DNA of 64,000 bases, taken from positions 12,169 through 76,168 of the forward strand of contig CAJNBV010000008.1 of the NCBI GenBank assembly GCA_905221095.1. The letters are read 5' to 3'. This stretch comes from a bacterium (lineage in GTDB: Bacteria; Bacillota; Bacilli; Lactobacillales; Streptococcaceae). This document shows positions 1-8,494 of the stretch, piece by piece (within the stretch, counting starts at the first letter, position 1; each line of letters opens with the position of its first letter). Under the pieces are notes generated by a model, which saw only the letters and a list, made by a program, of their open reading frames with translations, ran no database searches and was not told the DNA's origin. The position numbers and the translations under genes were made by a program.

Positions 1-179
1 GTGCTGGTGTGTCTGGCGATTCACTAGAGAAACGTTTTGCTCACTATCACAGAATTTTGGAATATGCTAAAGGCAAAATTGAAATCCTACCAGGTGGGGG
101 GATTGACTTGGACAACCGTCAAACCTTTATCGACCAGCTGGGCGTGACACAATTGCATGGAACCAAGGTTGTCTTTTAA
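1..179 (+). CDS. cutC: CutC family protein, C-terminal fragment
   Basis: This is the 3' end of a gene that begins before the window. Read from base 3, it gives 58 residues ending in TKVVF and a TAA stop at 177-179. The stretch LPGGGIDLDN followed by LGVTQLHG matches the C-terminal end of the TIM-barrel CutC family. CutC was named for copper homeostasis, but its biochemical role is uncertain. Only the tail is visible, so no statement about an intact active site is possible. Confidence 0.8.
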   Translation, partial: AGVSGDSLEKRFAHYHRILEYAKGKIEILPGGGIDLDNRQTFIDQLGVTQLHGTKVVF

Positions 180-222
180 AAAATAGAAAGGAACTGCTAG
201 CTTGGGGTAGCAGTTTTCACTT

Positions 223-879
223 ATGTTTGAAATTTTTAAATCCTATCAGTTTAATCAAGAAAAAGCTCAAGCTTACGGTTTTGTGGAAAATGGGGAAGTC
301 TGGACTTATAGTTGCCAGATTTTACAGGGTGACTTTTTCATGATAGTCTCCATCACTACTGATAATGTGAATTTTCAGGTCTTTGATCAGGAAACGGGCG
401 ACCTCTATCCTCAAGTGCATATGGAAAGTATGAGAGGAAGTTTTGTAGGAAGTGTCCGAGAGGCTTGTTTGGAGATTCTTTACCAGATACGGAAGACTTG
501 TTTTGATGTTCAGGATTTCATCTTCCCTCAGACTAAACGAATCATGACTCAAGTTCAGGAAAAGTATGGTAACCAGTTGGAGTTTCTGTGGGAAAAATCG
601 CCTGATACAGCTGTATTGCGCCATGAAGGCAATCAAAAGTGGTATGCTGTTTTGATGAGAATCTCATGGGATAAGCTGGAAAAGGGCAGAGAAGGACTAG
701 TCGAAGCAGTTAACCTCAAACACGATCAAGTAGCGGACTTGCTTTCACAAAAGGGAATTTACCCAGCCTTTCATATGAATAAACGTTACTGGATTAGTGT
801 GGTGCTTGATGATACTTTATCAGATGAAGAAGTGCTAGAATTGATAGAGAAAAGTTGGAGCTTAACCTCTAAAAAATGA
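223..879 (+). CDS. MmcQ/YjbR family protein
   Basis: A 218-residue cytosolic protein. The C-terminal half carries the MmcQ/YjbR (CyaY-like fold) signature: KWYAVLMRI near residue 140, then a Lys/Asp-rich helix, then GIYPAFHMNKRYWISVVLDD near residue 180-200 and a closing ELIEKSW helix. This family has a double-wing DNA-binding-like fold, but its function is not established. The N-terminal 100 residues look like an extra domain beyond the usual ~115-residue YjbR unit. The gene follows cutC by 43 bases and may be cotranscribed with it. The first ATG was taken; no other start is better placed. Confidence 0.8.
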   Translation: MFEIFKSYQFNQEKAQAYGFVENGEVWTYSCQILQGDFFMIVSITTDNVNFQVFDQETGDLYPQVHMESMRGSFVGSVREACLEILYQIRKTCFDVQDFIFPQTKRIMTQVQEKYGNQLEFLWEKSPDTAVLRHEGNQKWYAVLMRISWDKLEKGREGLVEAVNLKHDQVADLLSQKGIYPAFHMNKRYWISVVLDDTLSDEEVLELIEKSWSLTSKK

Positions 880-934
880 AATATTTCAAGGATTTTCAAG
901 AACTTTCAATTAGCTAAATATTCTATACTGAAGA

Positions 935-949
935 AATTTTCAGAAAATA
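935..949 (+). promoter_or_regulatory. CodY box upstream of leu operon
   Basis: The 15-mer AATTTTCAGAAAATA matches the CodY consensus AATTTTCWGAAAATT at 14 of 15 positions. It lies 12 bases upstream of the -35 hexamer of the leu promoter. CodY is the GTP/branched-chain amino acid-sensing repressor of amino acid genes in Firmicutes, so the position fits repression of leucine synthesis when branched-chain amino acids are plentiful. Direct binding is inferred. Confidence 0.75.
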
Positions 950-961
950 TTGGATTTTTTC

Positions 962-990
962 TTGACAAGTAGTTTTGTCTATGCTAAAAT
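962..990 (+). promoter_or_regulatory. Promoter of the leu operon
   Basis: TTGACA at 962-967 and TAAAAT at 985-990 are separated by 17 bases, with a TGC extended -10 just before the -10 hexamer. Transcription would start near 997 and would include the leader peptide and attenuator ahead of leuA. Confidence 0.8.
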
Positions 991-1026
991 ACTAAACAAG
1001 ATATCAAACGAAGGAGAAAGTCAAAC

Positions 1027-1080
1027 ATGAAAACAGCTAAGTTTAATCAATTTGCTTTGTTGTTGAGGTACTCGGGCTAG
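1027..1080 (+). CDS. Leucine operon leader peptide (17 aa)
   Basis: An ORF too short for routine prediction: MKTAKFNQFALLLRYSG followed by TAG, with AAGGAG 10 bases upstream of the ATG. Three consecutive Leu codons (TTG TTG TTG after GCT TTG is Ala-Leu-Leu-Leu) lie just before the stop, as in leucine attenuators of enterobacteria and Lactococcus. Scarce charged tRNA-Leu would stall the ribosome on these codons and change the folding of the RNA downstream. The stop codon lies inside the first hairpin (1074-1098), as expected for a translation-coupled attenuator. Confidence 0.85.
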   Translation: MKTAKFNQFALLLRYSG

Positions 1081-1163
1081 TGCAAAAAGCATTAGTCCTG
1101 TTTGGCTTACCAAGCGGGAGTGAATCAACATCTCGCTTGGACTTCTGAGCGAGATGTTTTTTT
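1074..1163 (+). promoter_or_regulatory. Transcription attenuator of the leu operon
   Basis: Three mutually exclusive elements are visible. Hairpin 1 pairs 1074-1083 with 1089-1098 (10 bp with G-U pairs, loop AAAAA) and overlaps the leader-peptide stop. The antiterminator pairs CCAAGCG at 1110 onward with CTCGCTTGG at 1132-1140. The terminator pairs AACATCTCGCT (1127-1137) with AGCGAGATGTT (1148-1158), followed by a T-run to 1163. The antiterminator uses bases of the terminator's 5' arm, so the two cannot form together. Confidence 0.85.
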
Positions 1164-1193
1164 AAAAACCACATTTGGAAAAGGGGAAATCTT

Positions 1194-2756
1194 ATGCGTA
1201 AAGTTGAATTTTTTGATACAAGTCTTCGTGATGGGGAACAAACACCTGGTGTTAACTTCTCAATAAAGGAAAAAGTTTCCATTGCAAGACAGCTGGAGAA
1301 ATGGGGAATTTCTGTAATTGAAGCTGGTTTTCCGGCTGCTAGTCCAGATTCATTTATAGCCGTTCAAGAAATTGCTAAAGCCATGAAAAAAACAGCAGTG
1401 ACAGGATTAGCTCGTTCTGTAAAATCTGATATTGATGCTTGTTATGAGGCACTTAAGGATGCCAAGTATCCACAGATTCATGTCTTTATCGCTACCAGTC
1501 CGATTCATCGTAAGTATAAACTTAATAAGAGCAAGGAAGAGATTTTGGCAGCTATTAAGGAACATGTTTCCTATGCCCGCTCTAAGTTTGAAGTAGTTGA
1601 ATTCTCTCCTGAGGATGCGACCAGAACAGAGTTGGATTTCCTATTACAAGTCGTTCAAACAGCGGTTGATGCTGGTGCGTCTTATATCAATATCCCTGAC
1701 ACGGTTGGATTCACCACGCCAGAAGAGTTTGCACGCATCTTTGATCACTTGACTGAAAATATTAAATCAGATCATAAAGTTGTCTTTGGTGTCCACTGTC
1801 ATGATGATCTCGGTATGGCAACTGCAAATACTTTGACAGCAATTAAACACGGTGCTGGACGTGTCCAGGGAACTATTAATGGTATCGGTGAACGCGCAGG
1901 TAATGTTGCTCTTGAAGAAGTAGCTGTTGCTTTGAAGATTCGTGAGGATTTCTTCCAAGCAACTAGTGATATTGTTTTGGATGAAACAATGAATACGTCA
2001 GAAATGGTTTCTCGCTTCTCTGGTATTCCAGTTCCTAAAAACAAGGCTGTGGTTGGTGGTAATGCCTTTTCTCACGAATCTGGTATTCACCAAGACGGAG
2101 TCCTTAAAAATCCTCTTACTTATGAAATTATCACCCCTGAATTGGTTGGAGTTAAGAGTAATAGTCTTCCGCTTGGTAAATTGTCTGGCCGCCATGCCTT
2201 TGTTGAGAAACTAAGAGAATTGGCCCTAGATTATACAGAAGAAGATATCAAACCGCTCTTTGCTAAGTTCAAGGCTCTGGCCGATAAGAAGCAAGAAATC
2301 ACAGATGCAGATATTCGAGCTCTGGTCGCTGGAACCATGGTTGAAAATCCAGAAGGCTTCCACTTTGATGATTTGCAACTTCAAACTCATGCAGACAATG
2401 ACATTGAAGCGCTTGTTAGCCTAGCTAATATGGATGGTGAGAAAGTCGAATTTAATGCGACAGGGCAAGGCTCTGTTGAAGCTATCTTTAACGCTATCGA
2501 CAAGTTCTTTAACCAATCTGTCCGTTTGGTGTCCTATACCATTGATGCGGTGACAGATGGAATTGATGCCCAAGCTCGGGTTTTGGTCACTGTTGAAAAC
2601 AGAGATACAGAAACCATCTTTAATGCAGCAGGGCTTGATTTCGATGTGCTGAAGGCTTCGGCTATTGCCTATATCAATGCTAATACCTTTGTTCAAAAAG
2701 AGAATGCTGGTGATATGGGACGCAGCGTTTCTTACCGCGATATGCCTAGTGTGTAA
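1194..2756 (+). CDS. leuA: 2-isopropylmalate synthase
   Basis: Cytosolic enzyme of leucine synthesis that condenses acetyl-CoA with 2-oxoisovalerate. It is 520 residues long, normal for the long bacterial form. FFDTSLRDGEQTPG (6-19) is the catalytic HMGL-type TIM-barrel motif. The metal-binding HCHDD starts at H201, and GTINGIGERAGN follows. The C-terminal ~130 residues form the LeuA dimer domain that gives leucine feedback inhibition. The ATG has AAGGGGAAA upstream. It is the first structural gene after the attenuator, and leuB follows after 11 bases. Confidence 0.96.
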   Translation: MRKVEFFDTSLRDGEQTPGVNFSIKEKVSIARQLEKWGISVIEAGFPAASPDSFIAVQEIAKAMKKTAVTGLARSVKSDIDACYEALKDAKYPQIHVFIATSPIHRKYKLNKSKEEILAAIKEHVSYARSKFEVVEFSPEDATRTELDFLLQVVQTAVDAGASYINIPDTVGFTTPEEFARIFDHLTENIKSDHKVVFGVHCHDDLGMATANTLTAIKHGAGRVQGTINGIGERAGNVALEEVAVALKIREDFFQATSDIVLDETMNTSEMVSRFSGIPVPKNKAVVGGNAFSHESGIHQDGVLKNPLTYEIITPELVGVKSNSLPLGKLSGRHAFVEKLRELALDYTEEDIKPLFAKFKALADKKQEITDADIRALVAGTMVENPEGFHFDDLQLQTHADNDIEALVSLANMDGEKVEFNATGQGSVEAIFNAIDKFFNQSVRLVSYTIDAVTDGIDAQARVLVTVENRDTETIFNAAGLDFDVLKASAIAYINANTFVQKENAGDMGRSVSYRDMPSV

Positions 2757-2767
2757 AGGAGAATGCT

Positions 2768-3805
2768 ATGACAAAGAAAATAGTAGCTCTAGCAGGGGAC
2801 GGAATCGGCCCAGAAATCATGGAGGCTGGTTTAGAGGTTCTGGAGGCTCTAGCTGAAAAAACAGATTTTGACTATGAGATTGACAGACGACCCTTCGGTG
2901 GTGCAGGTATTGATGCTGCAGGGCATCCCTTACCTGATGAAACCCTCAGGGCATGTAGAGAAGCAGATGCCATTCTCCTAGCGGCTATCGGTAGTCCTCA
3001 GTATGATGGAGCAGCGGTTCGCCCTGAACAAGGCCTGCTGGCTCTCCGTAAGGAACTCAATCTCTATGCCAATATTCGCCCAGTAAAAATCTTTGATAGT
3101 CTCAAGCATTTGTCACCACTCAAACCAGAACGAATTGCTGGTGTAGACTTTGTGGTGGTTCGTGAGTTGACTGGTGGGATTTACTTTGGAGATCATATCC
3201 TTGAAGAGCGCAAAGCGCGTGATATCAACGACTATAGCTATGAGGAAGTAGAACGGATTATTCGTAAGGCCTTTGAAATTGCAAGAAATCGCAGAAAAAT
3301 CGTTACCAGTATCGATAAGCAAAATGTTCTAGCGACCTCAAAACTCTGGCGCAGAGTAGCTGAGGAAGTCGCACAGGATTTTCCAGATGTGACTTTGGAA
3401 CACCAGTTGGTAGACTCAGCTGCCATGCTTATGATTACCAATCCTGCCAAGTTCGATGTCATCGTGACAGAGAATCTTTTCGGAGATATTTTATCTGATG
3501 AATCAAGTGTTTTATCAGGCACACTTGGAGTCATGCCATCAGCCAGTCATACTGAAAAGGGTCCAAGCCTCTATGAGCCCATTCACGGTTCAGCTCCTGA
3601 TATTGCAGGTCAAGGAATTGCCAATCCTATTTCCATGATTTTATCAGTGGCTATGATGTTGAGAGATAGTTTTGGACGTTATGAGGATGCAGAGCGTATC
3701 GAACGTGCTGTTGAGGCAAGTTTGGCAGCTGGTGTTTTAACAAGAGATATAGGTGGACAGGCTTCGACCAAGGAAATGACAGAAGCCATTATTGCAAGGT
3801 TATGA
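2768..3805 (+). CDS. leuB: 3-isopropylmalate dehydrogenase
   Basis: NAD-dependent oxidative decarboxylase of 3-isopropylmalate, third step of leucine synthesis, acting in the cytosol. The 345 residues are typical of the family. GDGIGPEIM is at the N-terminus, VVRELTGGIYFG near residue 132-143, and the NAD-binding GSAPDIAGQGIANP near residue 275. Start ATG has AAGGAGAATGCT upstream. Its stop overlaps the start of the next gene by 4 bases, which implies translational coupling inside the leu operon. Confidence 0.96.
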   Translation: MTKKIVALAGDGIGPEIMEAGLEVLEALAEKTDFDYEIDRRPFGGAGIDAAGHPLPDETLRACREADAILLAAIGSPQYDGAAVRPEQGLLALRKELNLYANIRPVKIFDSLKHLSPLKPERIAGVDFVVVRELTGGIYFGDHILEERKARDINDYSYEEVERIIRKAFEIARNRRKIVTSIDKQNVLATSKLWRRVAEEVAQDFPDVTLEHQLVDSAAMLMITNPAKFDVIVTENLFGDILSDESSVLSGTLGVMPSASHTEKGPSLYEPIHGSAPDIAGQGIANPISMILSVAMMLRDSFGRYEDAERIERAVEASLAAGVLTRDIGGQASTKEMTEAIIARL

Positions 3806-4071
3806 AGTTAGACGAAAAAATTACTCTAGTCCTTTTGATTTGGAATGTCATGGTTTTCTTAATTTATGGCATTGACAAATCTAAGTCAAGGAGAAGAGCT
3901 TGGCGCATCCCAGAGAAAATCTTACTCATTTTAGCCTTTACTTGTGGTGGTTTTGGTGCCTGGTTAGCAGGAATCATCTTTCATCACAAGACTAGAAAAT
4001 GGTACTTTAAGACGGTTTGGTTTCTCGGGATGGTGACCACACTAGGAGCCTTATATTTTATTTGGAGGTAA
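3802..4071 (+). CDS. DUF1294 family membrane protein
   Basis: A small 89-residue membrane protein of the DUF1294 family. Family hallmarks are YGIDKSKSRRRAWRIPE near residue 23-39 and GGFGAWLAGIIFHHKTRKW near residue 50-69. Three hydrophobic segments are visible: about 7-25, 40-62 and 70-87. Its start overlaps the leuB stop and it ends 3 bases before leuC, so it is transcribed as part of the leucine operon. The function is unknown, and nothing in the sequence shows a direct role in leucine synthesis. Confidence 0.85.
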   Translation: MKLDEKITLVLLIWNVMVFLIYGIDKSKSRRRAWRIPEKILLILAFTCGGFGAWLAGIIFHHKTRKWYFKTVWFLGMVTTLGALYFIWR

Positions 4072-4074
4072 TGG

Positions 4075-5457
4075 ATGGCAGGAAAATCGATTTTTGATAA
4101 ATTATGGGACCGTCATGTCATCACAGGAGAAGAAGGGCAACCCCAACTCATGTATGTGGACCAGCACTATATTCACGAGGTGACTAGCCCGCAAGCTTTT
4201 CAAGGATTGCGAGATGCAGGTCGTAGATTGAGACGACCAGACTTGACATTTGGAACCTTTGACCACAATGTCCCAACAGTCAATATCTACGATATTCGAG
4301 ATGTGATTTCTAAGGCTCAAATTGATAAGCTAGCTGAAAATGTTGAAGAATTTGGGATCGAACATGCTGCTCACGGTTCTGAAAAGCAGGGGATCGTTCA
4401 CATGGTTGGGCCAGAAACAGGACGGACTCAACCAGGAAAATTCATCGTCTGTGGAGACAGCCATACGGCAACCCACGGAGCTTTCGGAGCAATCGCCTTT
4501 GGGATTGGGACCAGCGAGGTCGAGCATGTCTTTGCTACCCAAACCCTCTGGCAGGTCAAACCCAAGAAAATGCTGGTGGAATTCACTGGTGTTCCTCAAA
4601 AAGGAGTTTATTCTAAGGATTATATTCTCGCCTTGATTGCCAAGTATGGTGTTGCCTGTGGTGTTGGCTATGTGGTGGAATATCGTGGGCAAGCGATTGA
4701 TGCACTGAGCATGGAAGAGCGAATGACCATCTGCAATATGTCCATCGAGTTTGGCTCTAAGATGGGAATCATGAATCCAGATCAGACTACCTATGATTAT
4801 CTCAAGGGACGGGAATGTGTTCCAGAGAATTTCGAAGAGGCTGTGGCTGATTGGAAAACAATTGTCAGTGATGAGGATGCCGTTTATGATAAGGTTATCA
4901 AGATGGATGTCTCAGACTTAGCTCCTATGGTAACCTGGGGAACCAATCCCGCTATGGGGGTTGACTTTGACAGTAGATTCCCAGAAATTAAGGATATGAA
5001 TGATGAGCGCGCTTATAATTACATGAACTTGGAGCCTGGTCAAAAGCCAGCGGATATTGAATTAGGCTATATCTTTATAGGTTCATGTACCAATGCTCGT
5101 CTAAGCGACTTGCAGCTGGCGGCTCGATTTGTCAAAGGGAAGAAAATAGCTCCTAACTTAACGGCTATCGTAGTTCCAGGCTCTCGTCCTGTCAAACGAG
5201 CTGCGGAGAAATTGGGCTTGGATAAGGTTTTCTTAGACGCTGGCTTTGAGTGGAGAGACCCGGGTTGCTCTATGTGCCTAGGGATGAATCCAGACAAGGT
5301 ACCTGATGGCGTCCACTGCGCCTCAACCAGCAACCGTAACTTTGAAGACAGACAAGGCTTTGGTGCTAAGACCCATCTCTGCAGTCCAGCCATGGCAGCA
5401 GCAGCAGCTATCGCAGGACGCTTTGTAGATGTTCGACAAATGCCCGAAGCCCAGTAA
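4075..5457 (+). CDS. leuC: 3-isopropylmalate dehydratase large subunit
   Basis: Large subunit of isopropylmalate isomerase, which pairs with LeuD and carries a labile [4Fe-4S] cluster. It is 460 residues long, the usual size. The three cluster cysteines are visible: C338 in GSCTNAR, and C398 and C401 in [30 protein letters not shown] near residue 138 is also conserved. It starts 3 bases after the DUF1294 stop; the overlapping ATGG context leaves little alternative. LeuD follows after 9 bases. Confidence 0.96.
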   Translation: MAGKSIFDKLWDRHVITGEEGQPQLMYVDQHYIHEVTSPQAFQGLRDAGRRLRRPDLTFGTFDHNVPTVNIYDIRDVISKAQIDKLAENVEEFGIEHAAHGSEKQGIVHMVGPETGRTQPGKFIVCGDSHTATHGAFGAIAFGIGTSEVEHVFATQTLWQVKPKKMLVEFTGVPQKGVYSKDYILALIAKYGVACGVGYVVEYRGQAIDALSMEERMTICNMSIEFGSKMGIMNPDQTTYDYLKGRECVPENFEEAVADWKTIVSDEDAVYDKVIKMDVSDLAPMVTWGTNPAMGVDFDSRFPEIKDMNDERAYNYMNLEPGQKPADIELGYIFIGSCTNARLSDLQLAARFVKGKKIAPNLTAIVVPGSRPVKRAAEKLGLDKVFLDAGFEWRDPGCSMCLGMNPDKVPDGVHCASTSNRNFEDRQGFGAKTHLCSPAMAAAAAIAGRFVDVRQMPEAQ

Positions 5458-5466
5458 GGAGAGGAT

Positions 5467-6060
5467 ATGGAGAAATTTACAGTTTATACGGGAACGACCG
5501 TTCCTCTCATGAATGATAACATCGACACCGACCAAATCCTACCCAAGCAGTTTCTCAAGTTAATTGATAAGAAAGGCTTTGGTAAGTACCTCATGTATGC
5601 TTGGCGTTATCTGGACGATAACTACACTGAGGATCCTGACTTTGTCTTTAACCGACCTGAATATCGTAAAGCCAGCATTCTCATTTCAGGGGATAACTTT
5701 GGGGCGGGGTCTTCGAGGGAACACGCAGCTTGGGCTCTAGCGGACTATGGTTTTAAGGTCGTGATTGCGGGATCTTTCGGTGACATTCATTACAATAATG
5801 AACTCAATAATGGCATGTTGCCTATTGTTCAGCCCAGAGAGGTTAGAGAAAAGCTAGCCCAGCTTAAACCAACTGACCAGGTAACTGTGGACTTAGAACA
5901 ACAAAAAATCATCTCACCAGTTGGAGAATTCACTTTCGAAATCGATAGCGAATGGAAACACAAGCTCTTAAATGGTTTAGATGATATTGGTATCACTTTG
6001 CAGTATGAAGACTTGATTGCTGCTTATGAAAAACAACGACCAGCCTACTGGCAGGATTAG
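5467..6060 (+). CDS. leuD: 3-isopropylmalate dehydratase small subunit
   Basis: Small swivel-domain subunit of isopropylmalate isomerase, 197 residues. The substrate-recognition motif [14 protein letters not shown] lies near residue 17-30, and [17 protein letters not shown] near residue 78-94. GGAGAGG precedes the ATG. It is the last leucine gene of the operon, and the next gene begins only 29 bases later with no terminator in between, so that gene may be read through. Confidence 0.96.
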   Translation: MEKFTVYTGTTVPLMNDNIDTDQILPKQFLKLIDKKGFGKYLMYAWRYLDDNYTEDPDFVFNRPEYRKASILISGDNFGAGSSREHAAWALADYGFKVVIAGSFGDIHYNNELNNGMLPIVQPREVREKLAQLKPTDQVTVDLEQQKIISPVGEFTFEIDSEWKHKLLNGLDDIGITLQYEDLIAAYEKQRPAYWQD

Positions 6061-6089
6061 AAGAAATATAGAAAAGGAAATATAGAACT

Positions 6090-6869
6090 ATGACAAAACA
6101 CATTCAATGGAACGGAACACTTTCACAAGAAGGCTACGACATTTTAAAAGGTGAGGGCGGATGTATTGTTTGCCCTACTAAAGTCGGTTACATTATCATG
6201 ACTAGTGACAAGGCAGGACTTGAACGTAAGTTCGCAGCCAAAGAACGTAACCGTAACAAACCAGGTGTTGTTCTCTGTGGTAGCATGGATGAGCTTCGCG
6301 CTTTAGCACAACTCAACCCAGAAATTGAAGCCTTTTACCAAAAACATTGGGATGAAGATATTCTCCTTGGTTGTATCCTTCCATGGAAACCAGAAGCTTT
6401 TGAAAAACTCAAAGAATACGGTGATGGCCGTGAAGAACTCATGACTGATGTGCGTGGTACTAGCTGTTTTGTTATCAAATTCGGGAAAGCTGGTGAACAA
6501 TTAGCTGCCAAACTTTGGGAAGAAGGTAAAATGGTTTATGCCTCATCTGCAAACCCATCTGGAAAAGGAAACCGTGGTAAGGTAGAAGGTATCGGAGAAC
6601 GTATCGAAGGAGCAGTGGACCTTGTCATTGAAGCAGATGACTATGTGGCATCTATCCAACCTGACAAAACGATTGAAACTCGCTACGAACAGGGTGTGAT
6701 GGTGTCTATGGTTGATAAAGACGGCAAACTCATCCCAGAACAAGGAGGAGCACGTTCAACTTCACCAGCACCAGTTGTGATTCGTAAAGGGCTTGACATT
6801 GATAAAATCATGATGCACCTGTCAGATACCTTTAACTCATGGGACTACCGCCAGGGAGAGTATTATTAG
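6090..6869 (+). CDS. Sua5/YciO/YrdC family protein
   Basis: A 259-residue protein of the YrdC/Sua5 fold, the family that makes threonylcarbamoyl-AMP for t6A tRNA modification. Visible signatures are GGCIVCPTKVGYIIMT near residue 22-37, KERNRNKPGVVLCGSM near residue 50-65 and MVYASSANPSGKGN near residue 149-162. It resembles the YciO-like branch, whose role is less certain than TsaC. AAAGGAAATATAG precedes the ATG. It follows leuD closely and is followed by a terminator, so it probably closes the leu transcript. Confidence 0.75.
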   Translation: MTKHIQWNGTLSQEGYDILKGEGGCIVCPTKVGYIIMTSDKAGLERKFAAKERNRNKPGVVLCGSMDELRALAQLNPEIEAFYQKHWDEDILLGCILPWKPEAFEKLKEYGDGREELMTDVRGTSCFVIKFGKAGEQLAAKLWEEGKMVYASSANPSGKGNRGKVEGIGERIEGAVDLVIEADDYVASIQPDKTIETRYEQGVMVSMVDKDGKLIPEQGGARSTSPAPVVIRKGLDIDKIMMHLSDTFNSWDYRQGEYY

Positions 6870-6881
6870 GATAGATAGGAA

Positions 6882-6920
6882 GTGGGGAGAAGATAATCTC
6901 TCCTCTTTCTTTTGTTTTTA
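6882..6920 (+). terminator. Rho-independent terminator after the leu/YciO unit
   Basis: GGGGAGA pairs with TCTCTCC across a short AT loop, followed by a T-rich tract (TCTTTCTTTTGTTTTT). It ends the transcript of the leu operon and the YciO-type gene, just upstream of the IS insertion point. Confidence 0.65.
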
Positions 6921-6927
6921 ACAACAG

Positions 6928-6935
6928 TAAAATCC
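6928..6935. repeat. IS target site duplication, left copy
   Basis: TAAAATCC directly abuts the left IS end and is identical to the right copy at 8351-8358. Confidence 0.9.
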
Positions 6936-8350
6936 GGCTCTTTGTCAACTGTAGTGGGTTGAAGAAAAGCTAAGATCGAGAAAGGACGAAATTTGTCCTT
7001 TCTTTTTTGATATTCAGAGCGATAAAAATCCGTTTTTTGAAGTTTTCAAAGTTCCGAAAACCAAAGGCATTTCGCTTGATAAGTTTGATGAGATTATTGG
7101 TTGCTTCTAATTTGGCATTAGAATAAGGTAGTTGAAGGGCATTGACAATCTTTTCTTTATCCTTGAGGAAGGTTTTAAAGACGGTCTGAAAAAGAGGATG
7201 AACCTGCTTAAGATTGTCCTCAATAAGTCCGAAGAATTTGTCTGGCTACTTGTTCTGAAAGTGAAAAAGTAAGAGTTGATAGAGATTATAGTGGTGTTTC
7301 AAATCTTCTGAATAGCTCAAAAGCTTGTCTAGAATCTCTTTATGTGTTAAGTGCATACGAAAAGTAGGGCGATAAAATCGCTTATCACTGAGTTTACGAC
7401 TATCTTGTTGAATGAGCTTCCAGTAACGCTTGATGGCCTTGTATTCATGGGATTTTCGCTCAAACTGATTCATAATTTGGACACGCACACGACTCATAGC
7501 ACGGCTGAGATGTTGGACAATGTGAAAGCGGTCAAGAACGATTTTAGCGTTAGGAAAAAGTTTTCTGGCAATATCGTAGTAGGGGCTAAACATATCCATT
7601 GTAATGATTTTCACCTGACAACGAACCACTCTATCGTAGCGCAGAAAGTGATTTCGTATGATAGCCTGTGTTCTGCCTTCAAGAACAGTGATGATGTTGA
7701 GATTATCAAAATCTTGTGCAATGAAACTTATCTTTCCCTTGGTAAAGGCATACTCGTCCCAGGACATAATCTCAGGAAGACGAGAAAAATCAGTCTTAAA
7801 ACGGAAGTCACTAAGCTTGCGAATGACAGTTGAAGTTGAAATAGCCAGTTGATGAGCGATATCGGTCATAGAAGTCTTTTCAATCAGCTTTTGCGCAATC
7901 TTTTGGTTGATGATACGAGGAATTTGGTGATTTTTCTTGACGAGAGAGGTCTCGGCTACCATCATTTTAGAGCAATGATAGCACTTGAAACGACGCTTTT
8001 TAAGGAGGATTCTGGTAGGCATACCAGTTGCTTCAAGGTAAGGAATTTTCGATGGTTTTTGGAAGTCATATTTCTTCATTTGACTTCCACATTCAGGACA
8101 AGATGGGGCCTCATAATCCAGTTTGGCGATGATTTCCTTGTGGGTATCTCTATTAACAACATCCATAATTTGGACATTAGGGTCTTTGATATCGAGTAGT
8201 TTTGTGATAAAATGTAATTGTTCCATATGAATCTTTCTAATGAGTTGTTTGGTCACTTTTCATTATAGATCATATGGGACTTTTTTTCTACACAAAAATA
8301 GGTTCCATAATATCTATAGGGGATTTACCCACTACAAATATTATAGAGCC
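6936..8350 (-). mobile_element. ISL3-family insertion sequence (IS1167-like)
   Basis: A 1415-bp element. Its ends are imperfect inverted repeats: both read GGCTCT from the outside and share TGTAGTGGGT about 15 bases in. It is flanked on both sides by the identical 8-mer TAAAATCC (6928-6935 and 8351-8358), the target duplication length typical of ISL3 elements. It holds one transposase gene on the minus strand, which is interrupted by a stop codon. The insertion lies between the YciO terminator and the guaC promoter and breaks no gene. Attribution to IS1167 or a close relative is from protein resemblance only. Confidence 0.92.
6970..8223 (-). pseudogene. ISL3-family transposase with premature stop
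   Basis: Reading from the ATG at 8223 (MEQLHFITKLL), the frame runs to a TAG at 7246-7248. It then continues in the same frame for 92 more codons to TAG at 6970-6972, including KLEATNNLIKLIKRNAFGFRNF, the conserved DDE C-terminus. Without the internal stop it would give about 417 residues, the family's usual size. A zinc-finger-like CPECG...CYHC lies near residue 50-85 and a DDE-type WDEYAF near 155. Loss of the C-terminal part, including the catalytic Glu region, should inactivate it unless the stop is read through. A longer start at 8256 exists but lacks family support. Confidence 0.88.
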
Positions 8351-8358
8351 TAAAATCC
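8351..8358. repeat. IS target site duplication, right copy
   Basis: TAAAATCC directly abuts the right IS end. The perfect match to the left copy suggests a fairly recent transposition. Confidence 0.9.
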
Positions 8359-8387
8359 GAACAATATAATTAAATTTATAAAATTAT

Positions 8388-8416
8388 TTGACAAAAACTG
8401 TACTTTGGTTTATAAT
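8388..8416 (+). promoter_or_regulatory. Promoter of guaC
   Basis: TTGACA at 8388-8393 and TATAAT at 8411-8416 with a 17-base spacer: a full consensus sigma-A promoter. The start point would be near 8423, giving a leader of about 72 nucleotides before guaC. The nearest IS end is 38 bases upstream of the -35, so the promoter itself is intact. Confidence 0.88.
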
Positions 8417-8427
8417 TAATTAAGGAA

Positions 8428-8474
8428 ACGTCGGAAAAAGGCGTAGTGATGCGAGAGCATAGGTAGGTCATTAC
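8428..8474 (+). promoter_or_regulatory. Structured 5' leader of guaC
   Basis: Two hairpins fill most of the leader. The first pairs ACGTC (8428-8432) with GGCGT (8440-8444). The second stacks AGTGA (8445-8449) on TCATT (8468-8472) and TGC (8450-8452) on GCA (8457-8459), with a GAGA tetraloop and an eight-base 3' bulge, TAGGTAGG. No T-run follows and the start codon is 20 bases beyond. It does not match the purine riboswitch consensus. Any role in translation control or RNA stability is inference. Confidence 0.45.
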
Positions 8475-8494
8475 AAAAGAAACGAGACATCGAT

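Noticed and set aside
1027-1193. T-box leader for the leu operon
   Set aside because: No T-box sequence (AGGGTGGNACCGCG) is present; the leader peptide and hairpins explain the region.
7351-8199. Plus-strand ORFs opposite the transposase
   Set aside because: Antisense shadows of the ISL3 transposase with no ribosome site or family resemblance.
8423-8494. Purine riboswitch upstream of guaC
   Set aside because: The conserved loop sequences and three-way junction of the guanine/adenine aptamer are absent.
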